From Akkermansiaceae bacterium (GTDB lineage Bacteria; Verrucomicrobiota; Verrucomicrobiia; Verrucomicrobiales; DEV007), in the NCBI GenBank assembly GCA_024233005.1, contig JACKQE010000028.1, positions 1 to 13,738 of the forward strand: a stretch of DNA of 13,738 nt. Direction: 5' to 3'. Positions 1-8,160 of the stretch are shown here, in pieces. The position numbers and the translations under genes were made by a program. Positions within the stretch are counted from its first letter, which is position 1. Each line of letters begins with the position of its first letter. The notes beneath the pieces were generated by a model. The model saw nothing but the letters and a program-made list of their open reading frames with translations. It was not told the origin of the DNA and made no database searches.

Positions 1-1
1 G

Positions 2-235
2 GTCGAAATCCGCCACAACAGCGGCCCGATTCGTCCGGGCGCCGGCAGTGCCATTTTCATGCACATCCGCCGTGGAGCCAACCGGCCGTCAGCCGGATGC
101 ACGACCATGGAGGAAGACAATCTGGTGCAAGTGATCCGCTGGTTGCGGACTGCCATGAATCCTCATTACGTCCTCCTGCCGCGGAAAGAATACGAACGCT
201 TCCAAACCTCCTGGGGCCTTCCGGATTTTCCCTGA
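2..235 (+). CDS. L,D-transpeptidase (YkuD-type), C-terminal fragment
   Basis: The frame is open from the left edge and ends in TGA, giving the last 77 residues of a larger protein. Visible residues include GSAIFMH followed by SAGCTTM. In YkuD/ErfK-type L,D-transpeptidases a histidine followed by a (S/T)xGC segment forms the active site; here they would be H21 and C33 of the fragment. These enzymes crosslink peptidoglycan through 3-3 bonds or attach proteins to it, working in the periplasm with a cysteine nucleophile. The S-A-G-C-T form of the motif is a variant seen in a subfamily, not the classic SHGC. The N-terminus, including any signal peptide, lies outside the window, so the exact subfamily cannot be judged. 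A weak hairpin follows at 255-272 (arms GCCCC and GGGGC) but has no T-tract. Confidence 0.75.
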   Translation, partial: VEIRHNSGPIRPGAGSAIFMHIRRGANRPSAGCTTMEEDNLVQVIRWLRTAMNPHYVLLPRKEYERFQTSWGLPDFP

Positions 236-279
236 GCGAACACCGCCACAGCAAGCCCCTCTCAATCGGGGCATCAATA

Positions 280-307
280 ACTTCATACAATATATGTCAT
301 GTAAAAT
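280..307 (+). other. dif: Candidate dif site (XerC/XerD recombination, replication terminus)
   Basis: A 28-bp AT-rich sequence sits in a GC-rich, gene-free gap and has the arrangement of a chromosomal dif site. It reads as an 11-bp left arm ACTTCATACAA, a 6-bp centre TATATG, and an 11-bp right arm TCATGTAAAAT. Compared from memory with the Bacillus subtilis dif sequence, 23 of 28 positions agree. The right arm agrees at 9 of 11 positions with the E. coli XerD-binding arm TTATGTTAAAT. In known bacteria XerC and XerD resolve chromosome dimers at dif under FtsK control, and dif lies in the terminus region. The match and intergenic position are read directly; function is inferred. No integrated element is evident beside it. 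Confidence 0.6.
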
Positions 308-462
308 TGATGCTACCAAATAAGGCTGAACGGGTTTTCTCTGGGATTTTGGCTCGCGAGCCTCCTCGGTCCCCTCTGGACGGTCCGTGATTCAGCGCCA
401 CTCTCAATGTCCGCTCTCAACGGCATCTGCCTGTCCGGAAGTGCTCCCGGAGGGTGTCACGA

Positions 463-1398
463 TCAGGTTTTCGAATCGGTTCGCGACTTTCTGGCATCCG
501 TGCTGCCCGCCCATCCCAGCTTTTGGCGCAGGACCCCAAAAAAAGACGCCTCGGAACGGAAGATCAATGGCACCACCACGGGCGCGCGCCGGATCTCAAT
601 GCGGAAGGTATCGTCAATTTCAGCGATCTGTTCCCCATCCACCGCGATCAGAGCAGGATCGCGCAAATCTTTCGGAAGGATCTGCACCAGACTGCTGTCG
701 CTGACCACAATGGCGCGGTCCGACAAGGCATGGGGACAAATCGGTGTGATCGCAAACACCGGCGCCATCGGCTCGATGATGGGTCCCCCGGCCGACAACG
801 AATAGGCGGTGGATCCGGTCGGCGTGGCCACGATCAATCCGTCTCCGGCATAATGATTCACGAACCGACCACCGACGCAGACTTCCAGGCTGACCATTCG
901 GCAGCCGGCGCCCCGGGTCACCGCCACCTCATTGAGGGCGTAAAAGGTTTTCAGTCGACGGTTTTTCACTCCGACCCGGATTTCGATGACCGCCCGGTGA
1001 CTGATCTGAAAATTGCCCTCGACGATGAAATTGACCGCTTCCTGGGCTTCGTCGGCGGTCGCGCAGGACAGAAAACCCAAGGTGCCGCTGTTGATCGCCG
1101 CCACCGCGCAGCGCAATTCCGGCTGAGCCGAGAGGGCTTCCCCCATCACTCTCAGCATGGTGCCATCCCCACCGAGCACCGCCAGCACCTGGGCCCATCC
1201 GGTCAGTTTGGAGAGCGGCAGAACGCCATCGATGAGAGACGACGGCAGCACATCCGAGAAATGCCGGGCCGTGTTGTCATCAAGACGGACCGCCAATCCG
1301 GCCGCATGAAAACTGCGGATGAGCGTTTGGATCAGGTCGCGGTTCCCCGATTTTTCCGGATTGGCTATGATGCCGATGCGCTGGGGTTTCCGAGCCAT
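463..1398 (-). CDS. nadK: NAD kinase
   Basis: Phosphorylates NAD at the 2' position of its adenosine ribose to make NADP in the cytoplasm. The 311-residue product has the family motifs in order: LGGDGTML with the catalytic GGDGT at about 76-80, LNE at 155-157, and TPTGSTAYSLSAGGPI at 192-207. Length is normal for bacterial NadK. The start at 1398 is chosen because MARKPQRIGIIANP begins the expected first beta strand, and on the minus strand an AGGAA lies 8 bases upstream. A 64-residue upstream extension is open but composed of unrelated basic sequence overlapping tlyA. The start lies 34 bp inside the end of tlyA, so the two are probably co-transcribed and translationally coupled. A tlyA-nadK pairing also occurs in other phyla. 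No T-tract terminator is visible downstream. Confidence 0.95.
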   Translation of the reverse strand: MARKPQRIGIIANPEKSGNRDLIQTLIRSFHAAGLAVRLDDNTARHFSDVLPSSLIDGVLPLSKLTGWAQVLAVLGGDGTMLRVMGEALSAQPELRCAVAAINSGTLGFLSCATADEAQEAVNFIVEGNFQISHRAVIEIRVGVKNRRLKTFYALNEVAVTRGAGCRMVSLEVCVGGRFVNHYAGDGLIVATPTGSTAYSLSAGGPIIEPMAPVFAITPICPHALSDRAIVVSDSSLVQILPKDLRDPALIAVDGEQIAEIDDTFRIEIRRAPVVVPLIFRSEASFFGVLRQKLGWAGSTDARKSRTDSKT

Positions 1399-2111
1399 GC
1401 GAGGAATTCCTGATTGCCGTCGGCGCCACTTATAGGCGAAGCGACGACCCCGCGCCACTCCTTTGCGAGATCTTCCGTCACATGACGACGAATCTTTTCC
1501 ACGGCGGCTTCCCGCAGACCGGGCTCCCGGACCACGCCCCCCTTGCCGACCAGTTCCCGGGTCAGTTCGAATTGCGGTTTGATCAGGCAAACCACGGATC
1601 CCTCCGGCTTGAGCACCGAGAACGCCGGGCCGAGGATCAGCGTCAGGGAAATGAACGACACATCGATCACAATCAGGTCGACTTTCTCCGGCAGATCATC
1701 CGGGCCAAGATACCGCGCATTGAACTGCTCCCGGGCCACGACGCGCGGATCGCTGCGGATTTTCCAGGCCAGCTGGTTGGTCCCCACATCCAACGTATAG
1801 GCTTTGGAGGCTCCCCGTTGCAGCAGACAGTCGGTGAATCCTCCCGTCGAGGCCCCGATGTCGAGCACCGTCCACTCCTTCGGATCGATCGTGAATTCGT
1901 CGAGCGCTTTTTCTAATTTTAGACCACCCCTCCCGACATATTTGGGCAGTTCCTTGACCTCGATCACCACATCGATCGGAACCTGCAGGCCCGGTTTGGG
2001 ATTGGCCACTCCGTGGACTCTGACCTCTCCGGCCAGAATCAACCGGCGGGCCATTTCCCGGCTCTCGCAAAGGCTCCGCGACACCAGCAGTTGATCCAGC
2101 CGTGCCTTCAT
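1365..2111 (-). CDS. tlyA: TlyA-family 16S/23S rRNA 2'-O-methyltransferase
   Basis: Predicted SAM-dependent 2'-O-methyltransferase; characterised TlyA enzymes modify cytidines in 16S and/or 23S rRNA, and their loss gives capreomycin resistance. The 248-residue product begins with an S4 RNA-binding domain (about 3-35, ARLDQLLVSRSL). A linker follows, YVGRGGLKLEKAL (58-70), then an FtsJ-type Rossmann domain with DIGASTGGFTD (84-94, SAM-binding loop) and TLDVG (106-110). IVIDVSF lies around 147-153, KPQFE at 178-182 and a C-terminal GADGNQEF at 229-236. Length is typical. Some older annotations call the family hemolysin A. The ATG overlaps the stop of the upstream LOG-family gene as TGATG, and its own 3' end overlaps nadK by 34 bp, so translation of all three genes is likely coupled. 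Confidence 0.93.
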   Translation of the reverse strand: MKARLDQLLVSRSLCESREMARRLILAGEVRVHGVANPKPGLQVPIDVVIEVKELPKYVGRGGLKLEKALDEFTIDPKEWTVLDIGASTGGFTDCLLQRGASKAYTLDVGTNQLAWKIRSDPRVVAREQFNARYLGPDDLPEKVDLIVIDVSFISLTLILGPAFSVLKPEGSVVCLIKPQFELTRELVGKGGVVREPGLREAAVEKIRRHVTEDLAKEWRGVVASPISGADGNQEFLAWLGNPSASAS

Positions 2112-3292
2112 CAGGAGGCCATCGGAGCCAGATTGATGCGATCGATCAATTCCCGGAGCCTTCCATTTTTTCCCCGGTGCATTCGGAACACGAGACGCTG
2201 AAACCCCTTCAGGTGTATTTCATTTTCCTCCTCCGGCAACGCCCGGGAGAGCCGGAAGCGGGATCCGCGCTGCAGGAGGTCACAGAAATCCCGATCCAAC
2301 TCCTCCACAAAGGCTTCCGTCAGGGGCGATTTCAGGCGGATCACCAAATCCTGCCCGACAAACCGGTAGGAGTGGAACAAGCGGTAAAACCGGCAGACTT
2401 CCTCGACCGCTTCGTCGACGGATTGGCAAAGGCGAAAGAGCTTCAGATCATCCTCGGAAATCAACTGGCGTCTCAGGAGATGGTCACGAATGAACTGCAG
2501 GAAGCTTTTCCAGTAGGTACCGCCCGGGGCCTCCAGCATGACGATGGGAAAGACCTGCGCCTTCCCGGTCTGCATCAGGGTGAGCACCTCGAAGCCCTCG
2601 TCCATCGTCCCGAACCCCCCGGGAAAGAGGGCCACCGCGTCGGATTCCTTTACAAACGCCAGCTTGCGGGTGAAGAAATAATTGAATGTCACCAGTTTGT
2701 CATCGCCGGCAATGGTGTCGTTGGCGCTCTGCTCGAACGGCAGTTTGATGTTCAGGCCGAAACTCGCCTCCCGTCCTGCTCCTTTTTGGGCGGCGCCCAT
2801 GATCCCGTCACCCGCGCCGGTGATGGTCATGAAGCCGGCTTCCTCCATCCGTTGGGCGAATTCTTGAGCCGCCAAATATTCCGGCTGCCCCCCCTGCGTT
2901 CGGGCGGAGCCAAAGATGGCGATTTTCGGCCTGTGCGTGTAGTGCCGGAACATTTTGCTCGAGGCCCGCATTTCCCGCAGGGCCCGGGAAAAGAGCTTCA
3001 GGTCGGCGATTCCGAGATCCTCCCGGCCCAGCTTCAGGACGGTGATGATCATTTCGACCAGGTAGGGCTCGTATTGGCCACAGTCCCAATCCACCACGAG
3101 ACGAACCACCGCCTCGTCCATCACGGGATCTCCGGTGGTGCCTTGCCGGGCCGGGAGACAAAAGATGCCGCCCCCTGTGAAATCCCGCTCCTCTGGCTTT
3201 TCCTGGGCGGGCCTGACCTGCTTGACCCGGAGGGCCGGTCCCGGGACCTTCTCCGATTTGCGACGCCGGGTTGCTTTCTTTGATGTGGACAT
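2111..3292 (-). CDS. LOG/lysine-decarboxylase-like Rossmann-fold nucleotide-binding protein
   Basis: A 393-residue member of the LOG (TIGR00730, Pfam lysine_decarbox) superfamily. Diagnostic segments are KIAIFGSAR (123-131), GAGDGIMGAA (159-168), FFTRKLAF (206-213, carrying the conserved Arg-Lys) and PGGFGTMDE (224-232). Characterised relatives cleave nucleoside 5'-monophosphates to base and ribose phosphate, including cytokinin activation in plants and nucleotide turnover in bacteria. The substrate here is unknown and lysine decarboxylation is not implied. Compared with short LOG proteins it has about 120 extra N-terminal residues, starting with a basic stretch MSTSKKATRRRK, and a C-terminal extension of roughly 130 residues. 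It is the first gene of the leftward operon. On the minus strand an AGGAA lies 10 bases before the ATG. The extensions suggest a long subfamily that may form larger oligomers. Confidence 0.88.
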   Translation of the reverse strand: MSTSKKATRRRKSEKVPGPALRVKQVRPAQEKPEERDFTGGGIFCLPARQGTTGDPVMDEAVVRLVVDWDCGQYEPYLVEMIITVLKLGREDLGIADLKLFSRALREMRASSKMFRHYTHRPKIAIFGSARTQGGQPEYLAAQEFAQRMEEAGFMTITGAGDGIMGAAQKGAGREASFGLNIKLPFEQSANDTIAGDDKLVTFNYFFTRKLAFVKESDAVALFPGGFGTMDEGFEVLTLMQTGKAQVFPIVMLEAPGGTYWKSFLQFIRDHLLRRQLISEDDLKLFRLCQSVDEAVEEVCRFYRLFHSYRFVGQDLVIRLKSPLTEAFVEELDRDFCDLLQRGSRFRLSRALPEEENEIHLKGFQRLVFRMHRGKNGRLRELIDRINLAPMAS

Positions 3293-3468
3293 TATTATGG
3301 CGTTCCTACCAGTTGTTTTTTTAACCTTGCCGAGAATGCCCCAATTTACGCTGTTCGCGCTCCGGAACCATTGATTTCCTGAGCCGCGCCACTCTTTCTC
3401 CTGTTCCGGAGACAGTTCCGCCCCGGCATTTCGCGCCCTCCCCCCGAATACAGACTTCCCTTACAGCC
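3293..3468. promoter_or_regulatory. Divergent intergenic region between the LOG operon and aroG
   Basis: This 176-bp spacer must carry promoters for both divergent units. No convincing -35/-10 pair was found. It holds an AT-rich patch near 3316-3324 (a run of T) and a 9-bp perfect inverted repeat, CTCCGGAAC at 3360-3368 and GTTCCGGAG at 3403-3411, which could fold with a 34-base loop in the aroG leader or serve as paired protein sites. No Shine-Dalgarno sequence precedes the aroG ATG. Confidence 0.4.
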
Positions 3469-4536
3469 ATGTCAATCCGAACCGACGATTTGCGCATCAC
3501 CAGCATCCATCAACTCATCGCCCCCGTCATCCTCATCGAGAGCCTGCCGGTGTCGGACGGGGCCGCCGACGTCGTGGCCAATGCCCGGAGGGATGCGGAA
3601 GCCATCCTGCACGGTCAGGATGACCGTCTTCTCGTGGTCGTGGGCCCCTGCTCCATTCATGACCCCGCCGCCGCCCTGGAATACGGGGCCAAGTTGAAGG
3701 CCGAAGCCGACCGCCTCCGGGAGGATCTCCATATCATCATGCGGGTCTATTTCGAAAAACCCCGCACCACGGTGGGCTGGAAGGGCCTCATCAATGATCC
3801 GGGGATGAACGAGACCTACGACATCAATCAGGGGCTCCGGATCGCCCGCAAACTCCTCCTCGATCTTGCCAACCTCGGGATTCCGGCCGGGACGGAGTTT
3901 CTCGACACCATTTCCCCCCAGTATGTCACCGACCTCGTCTCCTGGGGCGCCATCGGAGCGCGAACCACGGAAAGCCAGATTCACCGGGAACTGGCCTCCG
4001 GTCTCAGCGTGCCGGTGGGTTTCAAAAACGGCACCGGCGGCAGCATCCAGATCGCGATCGACGCCATCAAGGCGGCTCGCCAACCCCACCATTTTCTCTC
4101 CGTGACCAAGTCCGGGGACACCGCCATTGTGGCCACCAAGGGTAATGATTGTTGCCACCTCATTCTCCGCGGCTCCACCCAAGGCCCCAATTTCAGCCCC
4201 GACGACATCAGCGCGGTCAAATCCCGGCTCCTTTCTTCCGGCTTGGAGCCTTACCTGATGGTGGACTGCAGCCATGGCAACAGCCAGAAGGATCACCGGA
4301 ACCAACCGCTCGTCGCGAAAGCGCTCGGGCAGCAGGTCGCGGGCGGGGAAACGGCCATCTGCTCCGTCATGATCGAAAGCCATCTCCAAGAAGGCAACCA
4401 GGCCCTCAAGGATCCGGCGTCCCTGGAATACGGCAAAAGCATCACCGATGCCTGTGTCGATTGGAATACCACCGTCGACATGCTGGACGATCTCGCCAAG
4501 TCGGTCCGCGCCCGTCGCAAGACCTACCTCGCGTGA
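3469..4536 (+). CDS. aroG: 3-deoxy-7-phosphoheptulonate (DAHP) synthase, class I
   Basis: Condenses phosphoenolpyruvate and erythrose 4-phosphate to DAHP, the committed step of the shikimate pathway, in the cytoplasm. The 355-residue protein follows E. coli AroG so closely that numbering nearly coincides. Conserved parts include LLVVVGPCSIHDP (metal ligand C61), MRVYFEKPRTTVGWKG (91-106), IGARTTESQIHREL (162-175), GFKNGTGG, VDCSHGN (H268), MIESHL (E303) and ITDACVDW (D327). These cysteine, histidine, glutamate and aspartate residues are the metal-binding set of the family. The N-terminal DDLRI and the residues equivalent to P150, L179, S180 and S211 line the AroG phenylalanine site, so feedback inhibition by an aromatic amino acid, perhaps phenylalanine, is likely but not proven. 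The stop lies 6 bp from the end of the convergent permease gene. The symbol follows AroG similarity; aroF or aroH are not excluded. Confidence 0.95.
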   Translation: MSIRTDDLRITSIHQLIAPVILIESLPVSDGAADVVANARRDAEAILHGQDDRLLVVVGPCSIHDPAAALEYGAKLKAEADRLREDLHIIMRVYFEKPRTTVGWKGLINDPGMNETYDINQGLRIARKLLLDLANLGIPAGTEFLDTISPQYVTDLVSWGAIGARTTESQIHRELASGLSVPVGFKNGTGGSIQIAIDAIKAARQPHHFLSVTKSGDTAIVATKGNDCCHLILRGSTQGPNFSPDDISAVKSRLLSSGLEPYLMVDCSHGNSQKDHRNQPLVAKALGQQVAGGETAICSVMIESHLQEGNQALKDPASLEYGKSITDACVDWNTTVDMLDDLAKSVRARRKTYLA

Positions 4537-4542
4537 GGCGTC

Positions 4543-5661
4543 TCAGCGCCGGCTCAGGCCGCGGAACATCCGAATGCCCAACCCCAGGAAGATCAGGTTG
4601 GGCAGCCAGGCCAGGAGATAGGGATAGAGATTCGATTCCTCCCGCATCATTTCGATCAGCACCATCAGGGCGAAGTAGACAATGCCGATGCCCAGGCTGA
4701 TGGCGAATCCGACCGAGGTTTCACGCCGCTGCGCGGTGATGCCGAGAGGAATGCCGATCAAGCCCAGGGTGACGCAGGCGAGGGAAAAGGCCAGGCGCAT
4801 GCTGATCTCGGTTTTGATCGAGGTCCGGTCTTCCCGCCGCAGGGACTTGTTGTTTTGATTGGACATCAGTTCCTTCCAGGAGAGAGCCTCGGGCTTCATT
4901 TTCTGGGGTCTCAGGATCGAGAACGGCATGGAGAACGGCATCTTTTCCATGAACAGCGGCTGCACGACGTGGAATTCGCCCGACTCCTCGGCCCGCACCT
5001 CGATGCCCGCCTTCTCCAGCTCAAATTCCAGGACCGGCGATCCGCCCTCGTCCAACTCTGATTTCACGGTCCCCCCCTGCGAGCACAAAAACCGCAGCGG
5101 GACCCAGCGCTTGTCGAACTCGATCCCAATGAAGGTGTTCATCCGGCCCTCCCCCCGCTTCGCGTAGACCTTGTAGCCCGCGATTTCACTCATCACCGCC
5201 CGGTCCGGGAACAGCGCGATCGGATCCTTCTCCGCGAGCTCGGCGATCATGTCCGGGAGCAGGGTCTCCATGCTTTTCTTGGCCTCCGGCGCCATCTTCA
5301 TGTTGATCCAGAAGGTCGTCGCGGTCAGGAGGACCGCCAGCAGCCAGACCGGCAGGCAGATCCGGCCCATGCTCATTCCGGACATCCGCAAGGCGATGAA
5401 TTCGTTGTCCGCCGAGAGCCGCCCGAAGACCAGCAGGATGGCGATCAGAAAGCCCCAGGGGATGATCAGCCGCAGGGACATCGGGAGAATCGCGGCGATG
5501 AATTTCCAGATGATACCCAAATCGAGATCCGGGCGGGCGACCAGCTGATCGAGCAATTCCCGCAGCACCCCGCCCACCACAAAGAGCACACTCAGCACCG
5601 TGACCGCGAGGAATGCCGACATCAGCACCTGTCCTCCCACGTATCGATCGATGATTTTCAT
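4543..5661 (-). CDS. LptF/LptG-family lipopolysaccharide-export permease
   Basis: Predicted inner-membrane subunit of the Lpt ABC transporter (YjgP/YjgQ family), which extracts LPS from the inner membrane and passes it to the periplasmic bridge. The 372 residues show the expected layout. Three hydrophobic segments lie at about 12-34, 50-80 and 101-119. A long polar periplasmic region of about 170 residues (the beta-jellyroll in known structures) follows. Three more segments lie at about 289-309, 316-338 and 347-364. The family-typical patch SADNEFIALRMSGMS spans 83-97. Length matches LptF and LptG; sequence alone does not decide between them, and the usual partner is not in this window. The start MKIIDRYV is the typical family N-terminus. 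The gene is read leftward and ends against aroG with no room for a separate terminator. It implies an LPS-bearing Gram-negative. Confidence 0.9.
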   Translation of the reverse strand: MKIIDRYVGGQVLMSAFLAVTVLSVLFVVGGVLRELLDQLVARPDLDLGIIWKFIAAILPMSLRLIIPWGFLIAILLVFGRLSADNEFIALRMSGMSMGRICLPVWLLAVLLTATTFWINMKMAPEAKKSMETLLPDMIAELAEKDPIALFPDRAVMSEIAGYKVYAKRGEGRMNTFIGIEFDKRWVPLRFLCSQGGTVKSELDEGGSPVLEFELEKAGIEVRAEESGEFHVVQPLFMEKMPFSMPFSILRPQKMKPEALSWKELMSNQNNKSLRREDRTSIKTEISMRLAFSLACVTLGLIGIPLGITAQRRETSVGFAISLGIGIVYFALMVLIEMMREESNLYPYLLAWLPNLIFLGLGIRMFRGLSRR

Positions 5662-5840
5662 GCGGCTTGGGGCCTCTTTCGAGGACGCCCGACAATTCTT
5701 TAAGGTTGGCTGAATAAAGGGCAGCCCCGGGCATTCCGCAATCCCGTTTTATAGGGGAGAATCCAACGCCTCCGATTCAACGGACCCACCTTCCCTGTCC
5801 GGATCTCACTCCCCGATCGTCCGCCCGGCTTCGGCTCTTC

Positions 5841-5869
5841 TTGACGTCCCCGCTCCTTTCGTCGAACAT
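5841..5869 (+). promoter_or_regulatory. Possible thiC promoter
   Basis: TTGACG (5841-5846) matches a sigma-70 -35 box. A 17-base spacer leads to GAACAT (5864-5869), a poor -10 match at three of six positions. Transcription would begin around 5876, just before the riboswitch at 5881, which is the main reason to favour it. The match is weak. Confidence 0.3.
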
Positions 5870-5879
5870 GAGCGTTCAT

Positions 5880-5980
5880 AGGACAGGGGCGCGTACCACC
5901 CGCAGGGGCCACGCTGAGACTCCGCCCCGGCGGAGAACCCTACGAACCTGATGCGGCTCGTACCGCCGAAGGGAGTCTGA
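5880..5980 (+). promoter_or_regulatory. TPP riboswitch (THI-box)
   Basis: Thiamin-pyrophosphate-sensing aptamer in the thiC leader. Diagnostic THI-box elements occur in order: GGACAGGGGCGCG from 5881, GCTGAGA (5913-5919), a small hairpin with arms TCCGC and GCGGA (5921-5925 and 5930-5934), ACCCTACGAACCTGAT ending at 5952, a stem with GCGG (5953-5956) and CCGC (5963-5966), and GAAGGGA (5968-5974). CCCT (5938-5941) can pair with AGGG (5970-5973). GGAC (5881-5884) pairs with GTCT (5975-5978) to close the aptamer. The downstream thiC gene and the intrinsic terminator at 6054-6081 support a transcriptional off-switch: bound TPP would favour termination and so reduce HMP synthesis. Confidence 0.95.
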
Positions 5981-6053
5981 CATGCCGAACCACCAGCCGC
6001 GACCACCTTTCTCCGCCCCGGGACACCCCGCGGGCAGGGCGCGCCCTCTTTCC

Positions 6054-6081
6054 GGCCCGGATTGTTTCTCCCGGGCCTTTT
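6054..6081 (+). terminator. Intrinsic terminator in the thiC leader (riboswitch expression platform)
   Basis: Arms GGCCCGG (6054-6060) and CCGGGCC (6071-6077) form a 7-bp all-GC stem with a 10-base loop, followed by four T. It lies between the TPP aptamer and the thiC ATG at 6122, exactly where a ligand-controlled attenuator is expected. A CCCGGG within the upstream CCCCGGG run near 6017 could compete with the terminator arm as an antiterminator; this is inferred. Another palindrome, AGGGCG-CGCCCT, lies just upstream at about 6036-6047. Confidence 0.7.
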
Positions 6082-6121
6082 GCTGCCCCCACCCTTTCCG
6101 TTTCCTTCCCTACCCACGCCC

Positions 6122-8110
<1,989 letters not shown>

Positions 8111-8160
8111 ACCAACAGACAAGATATGCGAAGTCCCTGCGGTAAGACGATCATCCCACA

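Noticed and set aside
277..310. Resemblance of the AT-rich island to loxP
   Set aside because: The left half matches loxP well, but the right half does not form the required inverted 13-bp arm; the dif layout explains the whole 28 bp better, and both are tyrosine-recombinase sites.
351..362. GGCTCG-CGAGCC palindrome as a terminator for nadK or the L,D-transpeptidase gene
   Set aside because: There is no loop and no T-tract on either strand; a plain 12-bp palindrome in GC-rich DNA may be chance.
454..1413. 319-codon plus-strand open frame opposite nadK
   Set aside because: Arg/His/Gln-rich antisense translation without motifs; the minus strand carries all NAD kinase signatures.
1399..1590. 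64-residue N-terminal extension of NAD kinase
   Set aside because: The extension is basic, unlike any NadK N-terminus, and lies inside tlyA; the start at 1398 has a ribosome site and the expected first strand.
2102..3283. 393-codon plus-strand open frame opposite the LOG-family gene
   Set aside because: It mirrors the real gene almost end to end and has no recognisable motif, whereas the minus strand has FGSAR and PGGFGTMDE.
3472..4389. 305-codon minus-strand open frame opposite aroG
   Set aside because: Antisense shadow; the plus-strand product is near-collinear with E. coli AroG.
6062..6121. Upstream TTG start for ThiC
   Set aside because: It would lie in the loop of the leader terminator and add a Pro/Phe-rich tail not seen in ThiC.
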